From Nitrososphaerales archaeon (GTDB taxonomy: Archaea; Thermoproteota; Nitrososphaeria; Nitrososphaerales; CADDZS01): a stretch of 64,000 nucleotides of DNA. The DNA lies in NCBI GenBank assembly GCA_030041355.1, contig JASHNZ010000058.1:124001-188000 (forward strand), given 5' to 3'. The translations under genes were made by a program, and so were the position numbers. The notes beneath the pieces are model-generated. The model was not told where the DNA came from. It searched no databases and saw only the letters and a program-made list of their open reading frames with translations. Of this stretch, positions 1 to 8,033 are shown one piece after another (position 1 is the stretch's first letter; the number at the start of each line of letters is the position of its first letter).

Positions 1-120
1 GGCACAGTAGGTTTCTTCCCTTTTGGGATCAAATAGACAAGCTGGACATAGGCCCTCAATCTCATCCGACTCCAGCATGGGAGTGTATTCCTCGCCACAT
101 CTTGCGCAAGTTGCCGGCAT
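1..120 (-). CDS. N-terminal fragment of a small zinc-ribbon protein (runs off the window)
   Basis: The frame opens with an ATG on the complement of 118-120 and is still open at the window edge, so only the first 40 residues are visible. Two Cys-x-x-Cys knuckles (Cys5/Cys8 and Cys25/Cys28) plus Cys39 suggest a structural zinc site. The element CTTAATATC on the complement of 151-159 lies about 30 bases upstream and could be its TATA box, making it divergent from the aIF1 gene at 300. I do not recognise a named family. Confidence 0.6.
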   Translation of the reverse strand, partial: MPATCARCGEEYTPMLESDEIEGLCPACLFDPKREETYCA

Positions 121-299
121 TTATTTTCAGAATTGTTTGAACATTGTTCCGATATTAAGTTTCGGTAGTGGAGATCAGACTTACTCGAAAAAGGCCTAGG
201 CACAACGCTTTTATAATTTCAGAGGCCATTCCGGTTCAAGCATTGCGTAAGGTAACCGAAAGTATTTTTGTAAATGCATCTTCTGCGAGGCTTTGAGTT

Positions 300-608
300 A
301 TGGCAGAAGTATGCTCAACATGTGGTCTTCCTAAGGACCTTTGTGTATGCGAGGACTTGGAGAAGGAAGAAACTCGGATTGTTGTGAGGTTAGAGATGCG
401 TAGGTTCAGGAAACCCACAACGATGGTGGAGGGGCTGAATCCGAAGCGTTCCGATTTAGAAAGAATAGCCCACGATCTGAAAAGTAAATTAGCTTGCGGA
501 GGCACAGCGAAAGACGGATACATCCTACTCCAAGGCGACCACAGAGATGGCGTAAGGGATAGCTTAGTTGGAATGGGTTTCGCTGAAAGCTCTATTGAGG
601 TTCAGTAA
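300..608 (+). CDS. sui1: Translation initiation factor aIF1 (SUI1/eIF1 family)
   Basis: Cytosolic factor that acts on the small ribosomal subunit to police start-codon selection. The 102-residue length and the C-terminal SUI1 pattern (KLACGGTAKDG, ILLQGDHRD, then a short hydrophobic tail) match archaeal aIF1. The N-terminal extension carries three cysteines (CSTCGLPKDLC), a possible zinc knuckle often seen in archaeal members. A TATA-like TTTTATAAT at about 210-218 would place transcription start near 240, leaving a leader of about 60 bases; GAGG about 10 bases before the ATG is a weak ribosome-binding site. A zinc-ribbon gene follows after a short gap and may be co-transcribed. Confidence 0.93.
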   Translation: MAEVCSTCGLPKDLCVCEDLEKEETRIVVRLEMRRFRKPTTMVEGLNPKRSDLERIAHDLKSKLACGGTAKDGYILLQGDHRDGVRDSLVGMGFAESSIEVQ

Positions 609-643
609 GAATTCGTGCTCTTCAAAGCAGGGGATAGGAGTAA

Positions 644-871
644 TTGGAAGAGGAAAATACATTCCAGCTTGACGAAACCAAAATCCGCCTCAGACGAAGA
701 AGCGTTAAAGGAAGACCGAAACTGTGCCCTCGCTGCCTCTCACAAATGCACCTGATAGGATTCATGTCGGGCTGGCTCATACCTGAAGAATACTTATGCG
801 ACAACTGCGGCTACCATGGTCATGTTGCGTTCGAAGCGATACCTGAAAGTAAGGAAAAAAAGAAGAATTAG
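644..871 (+). CDS. Small zinc-ribbon protein, 75 aa
   Basis: Starts with TTG 35 bases after the aIF1 stop, so probably in the same transcript. The product has a basic N-terminal third, a zinc ribbon made of two Cys-x-x-Cys knuckles (CPRC and CDNC, about residues 28-31 and 52-55) and a lysine-rich tail. Proteins of this type in archaea are usually soluble nucleic-acid or ribosome-associated factors, but this one is not assigned to a named family. Co-location with aIF1 suggests a translation-linked role (inference only). Confidence 0.6.
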   Translation: MEEENTFQLDETKIRLRRRSVKGRPKLCPRCLSQMHLIGFMSGWLIPEEYLCDNCGYHGHVAFEAIPESKEKKKN

Positions 872-890
872 CTTAACGCGAGTTTTGGCT

Positions 891-1118
891 TCAGGCTTTT
901 TCTGTTGGCGCGAGCGAACCCTCGTGCTTCTCAGAAATGTTTTGGCGTCGTTTGGTCTTCCTTTTCTTTGCTCGATTATCTCTCCCAATACGTCTAGAGT
1001 CTTTGCTTTCCTTGGCTCTCTTTGATGCGCCAGGATCGTCCAGTTCTTCAGAATTGGCCATAGCATCCTCAATCGCTTTTCGAAATTCTTCACCCATTTG
1101 GTCCGTGAAATATGCCAT
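891..1118 (-). CDS. Small basic protein coupled to thyX, 75 aa
   Basis: The ATG overlaps the stop codon of thyX in the arrangement TAATG (complement of 1116-1120), the usual sign of translational coupling. The first 25 residues (acidic, predicted helix, GEEFRKAIEDAMA) are followed by a highly charged Lys/Arg-rich stretch without hydrophobic core, so the protein is probably disordered or nucleic-acid binding. No family recognised. A competing longer frame on the same strand (794-1093) lacks such coupling and looks spurious. Confidence 0.5.
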   Translation of the reverse strand: MAYFTDQMGEEFRKAIEDAMANSEELDDPGASKRAKESKDSRRIGRDNRAKKRKTKRRQNISEKHEGSLAPTEKA

Positions 1119-1801
1119 TATACTTCAACGAGCTGACTGAATATCGTCGGTGCCACCTTCTTACACTCTTGGTACATTAGTTCGGCGAGCTCGCGAATTT
1201 CCCATTGCGCCTGAAGTGCGGTTCTTTGAAAGAAAAAATGCATCAGGGCACGTGCATTTGCGGTCATCACAATCTTTGTTCCGATTGACTGAGGTAAGAC
1301 GAACCTTGCATCTTCCTTAGGAATGTCGAGTTCTTTCAGTTTCTTGAATGTCTCGATTGAATTCTTCAGAAGTTCATCATAGATCTTCAGTGCAGCGGGA
1401 TTGGATTGTATAGTGTGTGGGATTATGAAATCCTCTTTTTCCACGGCGCTGAAGCGCTGGCTCTCTTGATCGTAGCTTGCTATTCTATGTCTAACCAGCT
1501 GGTGCGTGAGCACCCGACTAACTCCTTCGATTTCGAACATAAAGACCGCGTGTTCGATGACATCGAAAGTCTTGTCGCGGATCGCTTTCGCAATCAGCTC
1601 CCTTTCGTATCCTGGTTTGGACAAAATCTCTTTTTCCAGTTCCTCTATGGGTTTGGAGCTATAACATCGGCGCATCGCTAGCGCTACGGTCAATTCGGGA
1701 TTCGGAGTGGACCACAAAAGCTTGACACGCATGTCACGAGCAGAGCTAATCAGAAAGTCAAAAAGGCTTTGCCTTAGGGAGAGGTAATCTTTTTCAGCCA
1801 A
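1118..1801 (-). CDS. thyX: FAD-dependent thymidylate synthase ThyX
   Basis: Makes dTMP from dUMP using methylenetetrahydrofolate with FAD and NADPH. At 227 residues it has the usual family length. The ThyX signature Arg-His-Arg followed seven residues later by Ser (RHRIASYDQES) is intact, as is the C-terminal substrate-binding region (RALMHFFFQR, AQWEIRELA). No classical ThyA is seen in the window. The small basic protein gene downstream overlaps its stop codon. The first two dozen residues before the conserved core are poorly conserved, so the precise start is less certain than the identity. Confidence 0.95.
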   Translation of the reverse strand: MAEKDYLSLRQSLFDFLISSARDMRVKLLWSTPNPELTVALAMRRCYSSKPIEELEKEILSKPGYERELIAKAIRDKTFDVIEHAVFMFEIEGVSRVLTHQLVRHRIASYDQESQRFSAVEKEDFIIPHTIQSNPAALKIYDELLKNSIETFKKLKELDIPKEDARFVLPQSIGTKIVMTANARALMHFFFQRTALQAQWEIRELAELMYQECKKVAPTIFSQLVEV

Positions 1802-1885
1802 GAGAAGCTCGAAGGCTCAACGCGGAAATTAGAGCCCTTGGCGAATAATCGCTTTCAATAATTCGAAAAAATCATGCGATCCTAA

Positions 1886-3226
1886 ATGCCTTTCTCCAGA
1901 AACACTCACTATTTGGCTTTAGTTTTTGGGATCATTTTGATTCTTCTAATAGCCATGACATTCATTACTTTCGCGTTTGGAGCCTACACGGTCTACAATC
2001 AGCCGAACAGCTATGTAGTGGCGAAGACAACCAAGACAAGCAGCGGCGCAACCCTTACAGTCCAAGCGTCCGGTTTGCAAAACAACACTCAAAGAACGGT
2101 CTGGATCGACCCCCAGTTTTCGGCTAATAACTCGGAGCTATTGATTCCAAATTCCGGTTTTCGGCTAGCCAACGTCACGACCAACTCAACCGGCACCATA
2201 TTTGTGACCTTGAATCTTTCAAGTTCTACGCTTCAACAGATAAGTGCAGACGGACAGAATCCCCACTCTGTATGGATTATCGGGGTTTCTGGTTTAGTAA
2301 CATATCAGTCAGGAACGTTCCTGAACACAACCTCTGATACGGAGGAAAACTATACCGCGTCAACAATGGGAAGCCCGTACACTACTAACTTTTTCTGGAT
2401 CTCTCTTTTTGGATTCGTATCGCCGGTAAGCGCGACACTTGGCCAGCTCTTCATAGCTGTTTGGACCATTTACTTGATTTTGTTCGCCGTAGCACTAAAC
2501 GGTCCCGTGCGCAATATAGTAGGTTCAATGAAGGAGCTCGCAACGAAGGGTCTCGACGGGGTGCTGAGCAATTCCGCCTTGGCGACATTCATGGTATACC
2601 CTGTAGCCCTTTGGGGTTCTGCTTTGCTGGCGCTCCTTCAGCAAAGCGCCGGAATTCCAACCGGTAGCTTACCGCCGGCCGATCCCTTGCTTGAGTTTGT
2701 TGAGCTGGCTCTTGCTCCTCTTAGAGAAGAAATCGGATTTAGAGTGATACCCATTGGTCTTTTCGCATTAGCGATTCTACTTTCCAAGAAGCGAATTAAG
2801 GATGGATTTTTGGCCCTTTGGCACCCTTCGAGATACCTCAAGAAAAATGAGTCGTACGATCAGTATAGAAGGCATCAACTAGAGATGTACGTGCTGATTG
2901 TCATAAGTGCAGTTATTTTCGGTGCCGCTCATGTTCTACACGGATGGGATATCGGCAAATTATCGCAGGCTGCAGGCGTTGGACTGGCTTTTGGGGTCTT
3001 ATACTATCAATACGGCTTTGCAGCAACAGTTCTGCTTCATTGGCAATTCGATTACGTCGTAGGTATTTACACAGAAACGACTAACTCCATCATCGTCAAT
3101 ACTTACACATATTATGGCCTTCTTACAGAAGTCGCCGCGGTGGCATCTTCTATCGCTCTGATTATGCTACTTGTCAGAAGGTTACGTAAGCCTCATGTTA
3201 TTGGCTCAGGCTCTCCAATTCTTTGA
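1886..3226 (+). CDS. CPBP-family intramembrane metalloprotease (CAAX protease-like)
   Basis: An integral membrane protein of 446 residues. A first membrane segment (about residues 8-32) is followed by an extracytoplasmic domain rich in Asn/Ser/Thr (about 35-165), then a multi-pass C-terminal half. The CPBP/Abi signature is present: Glu-Glu-x-x-x-Arg (EEIGFR, about residue 279), then His in AAHVLHG (about 348) and His in LLHWQFD (about 385), the expected metal and catalytic residues. Families of this kind cleave prenylated or membrane-anchored peptides. The substrate is unknown, and the extracellular domain is not one I recognise. Confidence 0.85.
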   Translation: MPFSRNTHYLALVFGIILILLIAMTFITFAFGAYTVYNQPNSYVVAKTTKTSSGATLTVQASGLQNNTQRTVWIDPQFSANNSELLIPNSGFRLANVTTNSTGTIFVTLNLSSSTLQQISADGQNPHSVWIIGVSGLVTYQSGTFLNTTSDTEENYTASTMGSPYTTNFFWISLFGFVSPVSATLGQLFIAVWTIYLILFAVALNGPVRNIVGSMKELATKGLDGVLSNSALATFMVYPVALWGSALLALLQQSAGIPTGSLPPADPLLEFVELALAPLREEIGFRVIPIGLFALAILLSKKRIKDGFLALWHPSRYLKKNESYDQYRRHQLEMYVLIVISAVIFGAAHVLHGWDIGKLSQAAGVGLAFGVLYYQYGFAATVLLHWQFDYVVGIYTETTNSIIVNTYTYYGLLTEVAAVASSIALIMLLVRRLRKPHVIGSGSPIL

Positions 3227-3254
3227 AAAGCAATCTTTCCCTAGCTGAGAGTAC

Positions 3255-4757
3255 ATGGTTGAGAAAACAGAATCTAATGTGTCGGATAAGCAAAAGAATT
3301 TCCAAGTCGAAAAACCTGGAATCACTGTGAAGAAGCAAGAGGACTTTTCGGAATGGTACACTCAAGTTGTTCTGAAAGCAGAGCTCGCTGATTATTCCAG
3401 CGGCAAGGGCTTCATCGTGATCAGGCCGAACGGGTACGAGATTTGGGAAAATGTCAAGAATTTCTTTGATGCAGAGATTAAGAAAACTGGTCACCGAAAC
3501 GCATACTTTCCAACGCTCATTCCAGAATCCTTGTTGAAAAAGGAAGCAGAGCATTTTGCAGGCTTTGTTCCAGAGGTATTTTGGGTAACGAAAGCTGGAA
3601 ACAATGAACTCTCAGAGCCTTTTGCAGTGCGTCCTACCTCCGAAACAATTATTCATGACGCCATGAAAAGATGGATTCGCAGCTGGAGAGATCTTCCACT
3701 TCTTCTAAACGTCTGGAATTCGGTACTTAGGGCAGAAATCAAGTCAACGAAGCCATTTATCCGGACGACAGAGTTCTTGTGGCAAGAAGGACATACGGCT
3801 CACTCCTCCGAACAAGAGGCAGAGAAGGAAGTGTCTGAGATCTTGGATCTATACAAACGAGTCGCAGAGGAGCTTCTCGCTGTCCCCGTTTTGATTGGAA
3901 AAAAGAGTGACAAGGAGAAATTCGTAGGGGCTGTTTACACAACCACGTTGGAGTCAATCATGCCAGATGGGCGGGCTCTTCAAATGGGAACCTCACATCA
4001 TTTAGGGCAGAATTTCTCAAGACCCTTTGAGATTAGGTTTCTAGGTGAAGACGGAGAAATGCATTATGTCTGGCACACGTCTTGGGGAATATCATGGAGA
4101 ACACTCGGAGCTCTCATAATGACGCATGGAGATGACAAAGGATTAATTCTTCCTCCGACGGTTGCCCCCGTACAGCTTGTCATTGTTCCAATCGTGTTCT
4201 CTGAATCCTCAAAGGCGAACGAAGTGCTTTCGAAATGCCAAGAAATCAAATCACAACTTCAATCCTCAGGATTCAGGGTTTCGTTAGACTCACGCGAAAA
4301 TTACACGCCAGGTTGGAAATTTAACGAGTGGGAGATGAAGGGGATCCCTCTCAGGATCGAGGTCGGTCCAAGAGACATATCGAATAAGAGTGTAATTCTG
4401 GTAAGACGCGACAGCGGTAAAAAAGAATCTGTCCCTCTTGAAGGTCTCTCTCAAGCGGTTCTAACTTTGCTTGAAGAAATTCAAAGATCCTTGTGGGAAA
4501 AAGCAAAGAAACTCCTCGAAGACAAAACTAAGAACGCTTCGACTTTTAGTGAACTTTCTGAGATACTAGACAGGGATTCAGGTTTTGTAAGCACTTATTG
4601 GTGCGGCAGTAGGGAATGCGAAGATCAGATCAAGGATAAAACAGGAGCTGACATCAGAGTCATTCCGTTCGGGCAACCCTCAGACATGTCGGGTTTGAAT
4701 TGTGTTTTGTGCAATAGCAAGGCAAAGTTCTTTGTCTATTTTGCGAAGGCTTACTAA
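3255..4757 (+). CDS. proS: Prolyl-tRNA synthetase (archaeal/eukaryotic type)
   Basis: Class II synthetase that charges tRNA-Pro. The catalytic core shows motif 2 (FIRTTEFLWQEGH), TSHHLGQNFS and motif-3 surroundings, an anticodon-binding domain from about residue 300, and the C-terminal zinc-like domain of the archaeal form, with Cys pairs (YWCGSREC and CVLC) and a terminal tyrosine. The 500-residue length matches the archaeal type, which lacks the bacterial editing insertion. It lies 28 bases downstream of the CPBP protease gene on the same strand. Confidence 0.97.
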   Translation: MVEKTESNVSDKQKNFQVEKPGITVKKQEDFSEWYTQVVLKAELADYSSGKGFIVIRPNGYEIWENVKNFFDAEIKKTGHRNAYFPTLIPESLLKKEAEHFAGFVPEVFWVTKAGNNELSEPFAVRPTSETIIHDAMKRWIRSWRDLPLLLNVWNSVLRAEIKSTKPFIRTTEFLWQEGHTAHSSEQEAEKEVSEILDLYKRVAEELLAVPVLIGKKSDKEKFVGAVYTTTLESIMPDGRALQMGTSHHLGQNFSRPFEIRFLGEDGEMHYVWHTSWGISWRTLGALIMTHGDDKGLILPPTVAPVQLVIVPIVFSESSKANEVLSKCQEIKSQLQSSGFRVSLDSRENYTPGWKFNEWEMKGIPLRIEVGPRDISNKSVILVRRDSGKKESVPLEGLSQAVLTLLEEIQRSLWEKAKKLLEDKTKNASTFSELSEILDRDSGFVSTYWCGSRECEDQIKDKTGADIRVIPFGQPSDMSGLNCVLCNSKAKFFVYFAKAY

Positions 4758-4766
4758 GATTTGCGG

Positions 4767-6020
4767 TTACTGAAGGATTTCAGATATCGCATCTAGGACT
4801 CGATCCAAATCGTCGCGCTCGAGAAACGGTTGAATAGGAAGCTGGAAGATCCTTTCAGCGAGCGCCTCTGCGACTGGGAAATCCCCCTTTTTGCAACCAA
4901 AGGTCTCGCGGAAATAGGGTTGAAGATGTATCGGAGTCGGCCAAGCAATGTCCGCTTCGATCCCATGGCCTTTAAGTTTCGCGACAAAACTATCTCGGCT
5001 TAGCTTGGCTCTTTGCGGGTCTAAAGTCAGAGTGAAAAGATACCAAGAGTGGGATTTTGGATCAGAGACACGCTGAAAGTCAATTGAATCTATCTTTTGC
5101 AATCTCTCTTTGAGATAAAGGGCATTTTCCCGACGCTTTCTATTGAGCTCATCCAAGACTGGAACTTGTTCGAGTCCAATTGCAGCACAGAGTTCGAGCA
5201 TTCGGAAGTTGTATCCCAGGACTGTTTGATTATATCTTGAGACCTGGCCCTGATTTCTGAATAATCTGATAAGAGAAGCTAAATGGTCGTCTTGAGTAGT
5301 CACGAAGCCTCCTTCCCCCGTGTGAATATTCTTTGTTGCATACGTGCTGAAACAGCTCAATGTAGAAATGGTTCCAATTTTTTTTCCATCTGACGTTGCT
5401 CCAATCGCTTCTGCAGCGTCCTCGACTACCGGAATGTGGTTTGTTGCAGCAAGGTCTGCTATTTCCTTGAGGTCTGCGGGAAGCCCGTACACATCGACAG
5501 GTTCCAGAGCGAGCGTACTGCTATTGATTTTTTGCTGAATCAGAGAAGCGTCAATGTTGAAGGTTTTCGAATCTACGTCGACAAACACGGGCTTGCATCC
5601 TGCGTGGATCACTGCGTTTGCAGTGGCCGCAAAACTGAGAGGAGTCGTTATGACCTCAGTTTTTTCCGGTTCCTCCGTCTTGAGGGCCATGAAAGCTAGA
5701 TGCAGTGCTGCAGTCCCTGAATTCACACAGACAACATTTCTGCATCCAATGTACTCTGAAAGGGAACGCTCGAATTCCTCGACTGTCTTGCCTTGGACAA
5801 GTCTTCCAGACCTTAGTATGGATAGTACTCTTTGCTCAATTTGTTCATTGTTGAATGGTCTAGCGATCCGCACAGACTTACTTGATTCGCTTTGCTCGAT
5901 TTTGGCCGCTTTCATAGATTGAAGTTCAGTCGCGATAGCGCTTATAAAATCAGGGCTCTGTTTGGTCGCTCGAGTTTGTGCGGGAGTATATCTCGCCTCT
6001 GTACTCTCAATCAATGACAA
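4767..6020 (-). CDS. DegT/DnrJ/EryC1/StrS-family PLP aminotransferase
   Basis: Fold-type I aminotransferase of the sugar-modifying family. The PLP-binding lysine lies in STYATKNIHTGEGG (about residue 230), preceded by the DVYGLPADL and VEDAAEAIGA motifs that bind the cofactor. These enzymes usually aminate a keto-sugar nucleotide for glycan or cell-surface synthesis. The start is uncertain: the listed TTG gives 417 residues, but a shared TATA element at 6028-6038 would start transcription near 6007, so an internal ATG at about 5915 is a reasonable alternative. The first 45 residues do not belong to the conserved fold. Confidence 0.9.
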   Translation of the reverse strand: MSLIESTEARYTPAQTRATKQSPDFISAIATELQSMKAAKIEQSESSKSVRIARPFNNEQIEQRVLSILRSGRLVQGKTVEEFERSLSEYIGCRNVVCVNSGTAALHLAFMALKTEEPEKTEVITTPLSFAATANAVIHAGCKPVFVDVDSKTFNIDASLIQQKINSSTLALEPVDVYGLPADLKEIADLAATNHIPVVEDAAEAIGATSDGKKIGTISTLSCFSTYATKNIHTGEGGFVTTQDDHLASLIRLFRNQGQVSRYNQTVLGYNFRMLELCAAIGLEQVPVLDELNRKRRENALYLKERLQKIDSIDFQRVSDPKSHSWYLFTLTLDPQRAKLSRDSFVAKLKGHGIEADIAWPTPIHLQPYFRETFGCKKGDFPVAEALAERIFQLPIQPFLERDDLDRVLDAISEILQ

Positions 6021-6027
6021 AAGATTA

Positions 6028-6038
6028 TTTTATATACC
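6028..6038. promoter_or_regulatory. TATA box between the DegT and Tes-like genes
   Basis: TTTTATATACC is centred about 29 bases before the ATG of the radical SAM gene at 6062, the spacing expected for leaderless archaeal transcription. Its near-symmetry means it could also serve the divergent aminotransferase gene. Confidence 0.55.
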
Positions 6039-6061
6039 ACTGGCAGTAGTAACTGAAAATC

Positions 6062-7774
6062 ATGCAACGCGTAGAGGAGCTATTACCGCTAGCTCGTATC
6101 CAAACAATGTCGAATACCGTTCCTGTTTACACACTTCCTCACGAGACGGCAAGTATTTGCCCGGAGTGCAATCGGACCATACCTGCTCTCGTTTTCGAAC
6201 GGGATGAGAAAATTTGGCTCACAAAGACTTGCCCGGACCACGGGATCTGCGAGGAATTGTATTTTGGTTCATCCAGGCTGTTTAAGAAATTTGCAAAATA
6301 CTTCCACGACGGAAAGGGTATTGACAATCCTAATGTTCCTCTTTCGAAGTGCAATTGTCCAAAGAATTGCGGTCTTTGCTCTAGCCACTTGAGCCATAGC
6401 GGGCTAACTAACCTAGTCATTACGAACAGATGCGACTTGACGTGCTGGTACTGCTTCTTCTACGCAAAGAAGGGAGTCGAGGGGGCCTACGTTTACGAAC
6501 CCTCGTTAGATCAAATAAGAGGCATGGTCAAGGCCCTTCGCGCCGAAAGACCAGTTCCCGGTAACGCAATTCAGATTACTGGTGGTGAGCCCACACTCCG
6601 TGACGACCTTCCGGAAATTGTCAGAATTTGCAGAGAGGAAGGAGTGGACCATATCCAGCTAAACAGCAACGCGATCAACATGGCAATTGATCCGGCTCTC
6701 GTAAAAGAGCTCCGCGAATCAGGAGTCAACACTGTGTACATGAGTTTCGACGGTATTACTCCAAGGACAAACGGCAAGAACCACTGGGAAGCTCCTTACG
6801 CAATTGAGAATTGCAGAAAGGCTGGTCTAGGTATAGTGTTAGTTCCTACAGTGATCAAGTCTGTCAATGATCATGAGCTTGCGGGGATTATCAGGTTCGG
6901 TCAAGCTAACATCGATGTCATTCGCTCAGTAAACTTCCAGCCAGTCTCATTAACTGGAAGGTTGACAAAGAGCGAGCGCGAAAAATACCGAATCACGATA
7001 CCTGATGCGATCAAGAGAATCGAGGAACAAACCAAGGGCGAAATTGTCGAAGACGACTGGTTTACAGTTCCGACTTGCGTCCCAATGACTCACTTTATCG
7101 AGGCGTTCACAAAGAAGCCGCAGTATGAGCTTTCGATCCACTTTGCGTGCGGAGCTGGAACTTATGTGTTCAAGGATGGAGATAGACTGATCCCATTAAC
7201 GAGGTTTGTGGACATCGAAGGCATGCTAAATTATCTTCAGGACAAGGCGGACGAGCTGAACGAGGGAGCTAGTAAACTCGTTGTCATTCCAAAGATCCTC
7301 GCGAACTTGGGTAAGTTCATTGACAAGGAAAAGACTCCTGACGGAATAAACCTCTCGAGGTTGCTTTTCAACGCGCTAGTAAAACACGATTACGAAGCGC
7401 TAGGTGATTTCCATCAAAAGACAATGTTCCTTGGTATGATGCACTTTCAGGACAAGTACAACCATGATGAAGAAAGATTGATGCGTTGCGATATCCACTA
7501 TGTAACTCCAGATCAGAGAATTATTCCATTCTGCGCTTTCAATGTCATTCCAGAATGGTATAGAGACAGAATCCAGCAAAAATACGCAATTCCAATCGAG
7601 CAGTGGGAACAGAAAAGCGGTCACACTCTGGAGCAGGGTCTATACAGAGGCTCATTGCGCAAGGGCAAACAGCACCATGCTGGTTGCGGATGTTCAGTCA
7701 TTATGCAGCAGACGCAGCAAGCACGTAACTTGGAAACCATCACTGGCGACGTGCTTCCAATTATCCAAAACTGA
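6062..7774 (+). CDS. tes: Radical SAM protein, tetraether lipid synthase (Tes)-like
   Basis: Likely joins the phytanyl or geranylgeranyl chains of two archaeal membrane lipids into tetraethers (GDGT). The order of motifs matches that family: an N-terminal metal-binding segment (CPEC, later CPDHG), a second cysteine cluster (CNCPKNCGLC), the radical SAM Cys-x3-Cys-x2-Cys (CDLTCWYC, about residues 124-131), the SAM-binding ITGGEP, and C-terminal cysteines (MRCDIHY, PFCAF, AGCGC). The 570-residue length is a little longer than the Methanocaldococcus protein as I remember it. A well-placed TATA box supports a leaderless start. Assignment within the broad radical SAM group is by pattern memory; a related molybdenum-cofactor-like or SPASM-type enzyme is less likely. 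Confidence 0.8.
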   Translation: MQRVEELLPLARIQTMSNTVPVYTLPHETASICPECNRTIPALVFERDEKIWLTKTCPDHGICEELYFGSSRLFKKFAKYFHDGKGIDNPNVPLSKCNCPKNCGLCSSHLSHSGLTNLVITNRCDLTCWYCFFYAKKGVEGAYVYEPSLDQIRGMVKALRAERPVPGNAIQITGGEPTLRDDLPEIVRICREEGVDHIQLNSNAINMAIDPALVKELRESGVNTVYMSFDGITPRTNGKNHWEAPYAIENCRKAGLGIVLVPTVIKSVNDHELAGIIRFGQANIDVIRSVNFQPVSLTGRLTKSEREKYRITIPDAIKRIEEQTKGEIVEDDWFTVPTCVPMTHFIEAFTKKPQYELSIHFACGAGTYVFKDGDRLIPLTRFVDIEGMLNYLQDKADELNEGASKLVVIPKILANLGKFIDKEKTPDGINLSRLLFNALVKHDYEALGDFHQKTMFLGMMHFQDKYNHDEERLMRCDIHYVTPDQRIIPFCAFNVIPEWYRDRIQQKYAIPIEQWEQKSGHTLEQGLYRGSLRKGKQHHAGCGCSVIMQQTQQARNLETITGDVLPIIQN

Positions 7775-8001
7775 AGCAGAATTAGCGCGTTTGGGCAGTA
7801 CGTCAGCTAAACTCAAGATCAACTGCAGCGAAAAAGCTGTTCATAATTAGGATAACACTTCGTTCCTGCTGAACTAATGTCAGCTAAGGGACTGGAGGCT
7901 ATTTGCTCTAATTTTATCTTCGCCAAGGCAGAAGATCCAATCGCTTTTTTGGTTTTTGTTCCGTATGCAAGCGCTTTCCTCGAACCTCTGGCACATGCTT
8001 T

Positions 8002-8009
8002 TTTATAAT
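8002..8009 (+). promoter_or_regulatory. TATA box that fixes the polB start
   Basis: TTTATAAT ends 25 bases before the ATG at 8034. This argues that the DNA polymerase mRNA is leaderless and begins at 8034 rather than at the upstream TTG at 7956, which lies ahead of the TATA box. Confidence 0.6.
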
Positions 8010-8033
8010 GTGGACATCCTGAAACGAAGTGAG

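Noticed and set aside
4767-7774. DegT aminotransferase and Tes-like gene as one biosynthetic operon
   Set aside because: They are divergently transcribed from a shared promoter region and have no obvious shared pathway; common regulation is possible but not shown.
7956-8033. Upstream TTG extension of DNA polymerase B
   Set aside because: The TATA box at 8002-8009 lies inside the extension and points to a leaderless start at ATG 8034.
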